The translations under genes and the position numbers were made by a program. A stretch of 6,174 nt of DNA from an uncultured Lachnospiraceae bacterium (GTDB taxonomy: Bacteria > Bacillota > Clostridia > Lachnospirales > Lachnospiraceae), in assembly GCA_902797565.1 (NCBI GenBank), contig CADBTO010000222.1:1-6174 (forward strand), given 5' to 3'. Below, in pieces: positions 5,831 through 6,174 of the stretch (the first letter of the stretch is position 1; each line of letters opens with the position of its first letter). The notes beneath the pieces were generated by a model. That model did no database searches and was not told the origin of the DNA. It saw nothing but the letters and a program-made list of their open reading frames with translations.

Positions 5831-5898
5831 GCAGAATGCGCACGTTAATAGTGTCTTCTATCAACTGGCAAAAATTCGTCTAAAGACTCATTATTTTG

Positions 5899-5927
5899 TG
5901 GTTTTTTCCGAATTTCTGGTATATAAT
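5899..5927 (+). promoter_or_regulatory. Promoter of the divergent GNAT
   Basis: A perfect TATAAT stands at 5922-5927. The best-spaced -35 (TGGTTT, 5899-5904, 17-base spacer) is poor, and the flanks are rich in T. Transcription would begin near 5934, about 29 nt before the ATG. The weak -35 fits either modest expression or dependence on an activator. Confidence 0.5.
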
Positions 5928-5962
5928 CATACACTGAAAAAGATTTCGTTATGGGAGAAAAC

Positions 5963-6174
5963 ATGATACGAGAAGCAAGAAAAGAAGACTTACATTCATT
6001 ACTTGAACTTTACCTGTTTTTGCATGAAGACAGGATTCCGGAGTCCAATGCACATCTTGAGAAAACCTGGGATCAGTTCATCGAAGATCCGAATCATCAT
6101 CTGATTATCAAAGAAGCAGATGGTCAGATCGTTTCTTCCTGTGTTTGTGTGATCATTCCGAATCTGACGAGAAA
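5963..6174 (+). CDS. GNAT family N-acetyltransferase, N-terminal part only
   Basis: The first 70 residues of an acetyltransferase whose 3' end is outside the window. The opening MIREARKEDLHSLLELY is the typical GNAT strand 1 plus helix 1. The region HLIIKEADGQIVSSCVCVII (44-63) is the strand pair before the acetyl-CoA loop, so motif A with its Q/R-x-x-G-x-G/A signature must lie beyond base 6174. ATG 5963 is chosen because GGGAGA (5953-5958) is 4 nt upstream; an in-frame ATG at 5951 overlaps that site and would add four residues. It is divergent from every other gene here and has its own promoter. The acceptor is unknown. Confidence 0.88.
   Translation, partial: MIREARKEDLHSLLELYLFLHEDRIPESNAHLEKTWDQFIEDPNHHLIIKEADGQIVSSCVCVIIPNLTR

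Larger units (their letters stand above)
5609..5962. other. Divergent intergenic region (354 bases)
   Basis: This non-coding stretch lies between the leftward CAT-like gene and the rightward GNAT. From left to right it holds a CAT leader with small alternative stems (5632-5650), the CAT promoter (5667-5695), an A/T tract (5707-5720), a short tandem TCTCACA/TCTCAC (5721-5733), a pair of operator-like repeats (5798-5830), and a promoter for the GNAT (5899-5927). I found no convincing gene here; the only frame entering it (plus 5552-5770) is a shadow of the CAT-like gene. Confidence 0.7.

Noticed and set aside
5784..5887. Inverted similarity between GTCTTTTAGA (5785-5794 area) and TCTAAAGAC (5879-5887)
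   Set aside because: It needs a one-base bulge across about 85 bases and is AT-rich; it is weak enough to be chance.

Overview
The window looks like chromosomal DNA from a moderate-GC Gram-positive bacterium of the Clostridia, probably Lachnospiraceae-like. This is inferred from strong AGGAGG-type ribosome binding sites, sigma-A-like promoters, the style of the proteins (GNATs, a CatA-like acetyltransferase and a membrane hybrid histidine kinase) and the tight one-strand gene packing. No rRNA, tRNA, CRISPR array, insertion sequence or phage gene is visible.

Layout. Nearly everything reads leftward on the minus strand. In order of transcription: a CatA-like acetyltransferase (5608-4946) with its own strong promoter; a weak terminator and a second promoter; a 55-codon hypothetical ORF (4874-4707); a RimJ/RimL-like GNAT (4688-4173); an unclassified P-loop kinase-like protein (4166-3375); a second GNAT (3296-2784); a class I SAM methyltransferase (2764-1967); and a large membrane hybrid histidine kinase (1967 to beyond base 1) cut off inside its receiver domain. 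At the right edge, divergent from the rest, a third GNAT starts at 5963 on the plus strand and runs out of the window. A 354-base divergent intergenic region separates it from the CAT-like gene and holds promoters for both sides plus a pair of operator-like repeats.

How the genes may work together. From the GNAT at 4688 to the kinase the spacing is operon-like: 6 nt, 78 nt, 19 nt and a 1-nt TGATG overlap. They could share one transcript, so the kinase would be made together with small-molecule-modifying enzymes (two acetyltransferases, a methyltransferase and a nucleotide-dependent kinase-like protein). The CAT-like gene and divergent GNAT add two more acyl-transfer enzymes. A detoxification, resistance or stress-response neighbourhood is a reasonable inference, but no substrate can be read from the sequence. 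None of these families is new. The most unusual points are the pairing of a sensor kinase with this enzyme set, the unclassified P-loop protein, the small ORF and the intergenic repeats.
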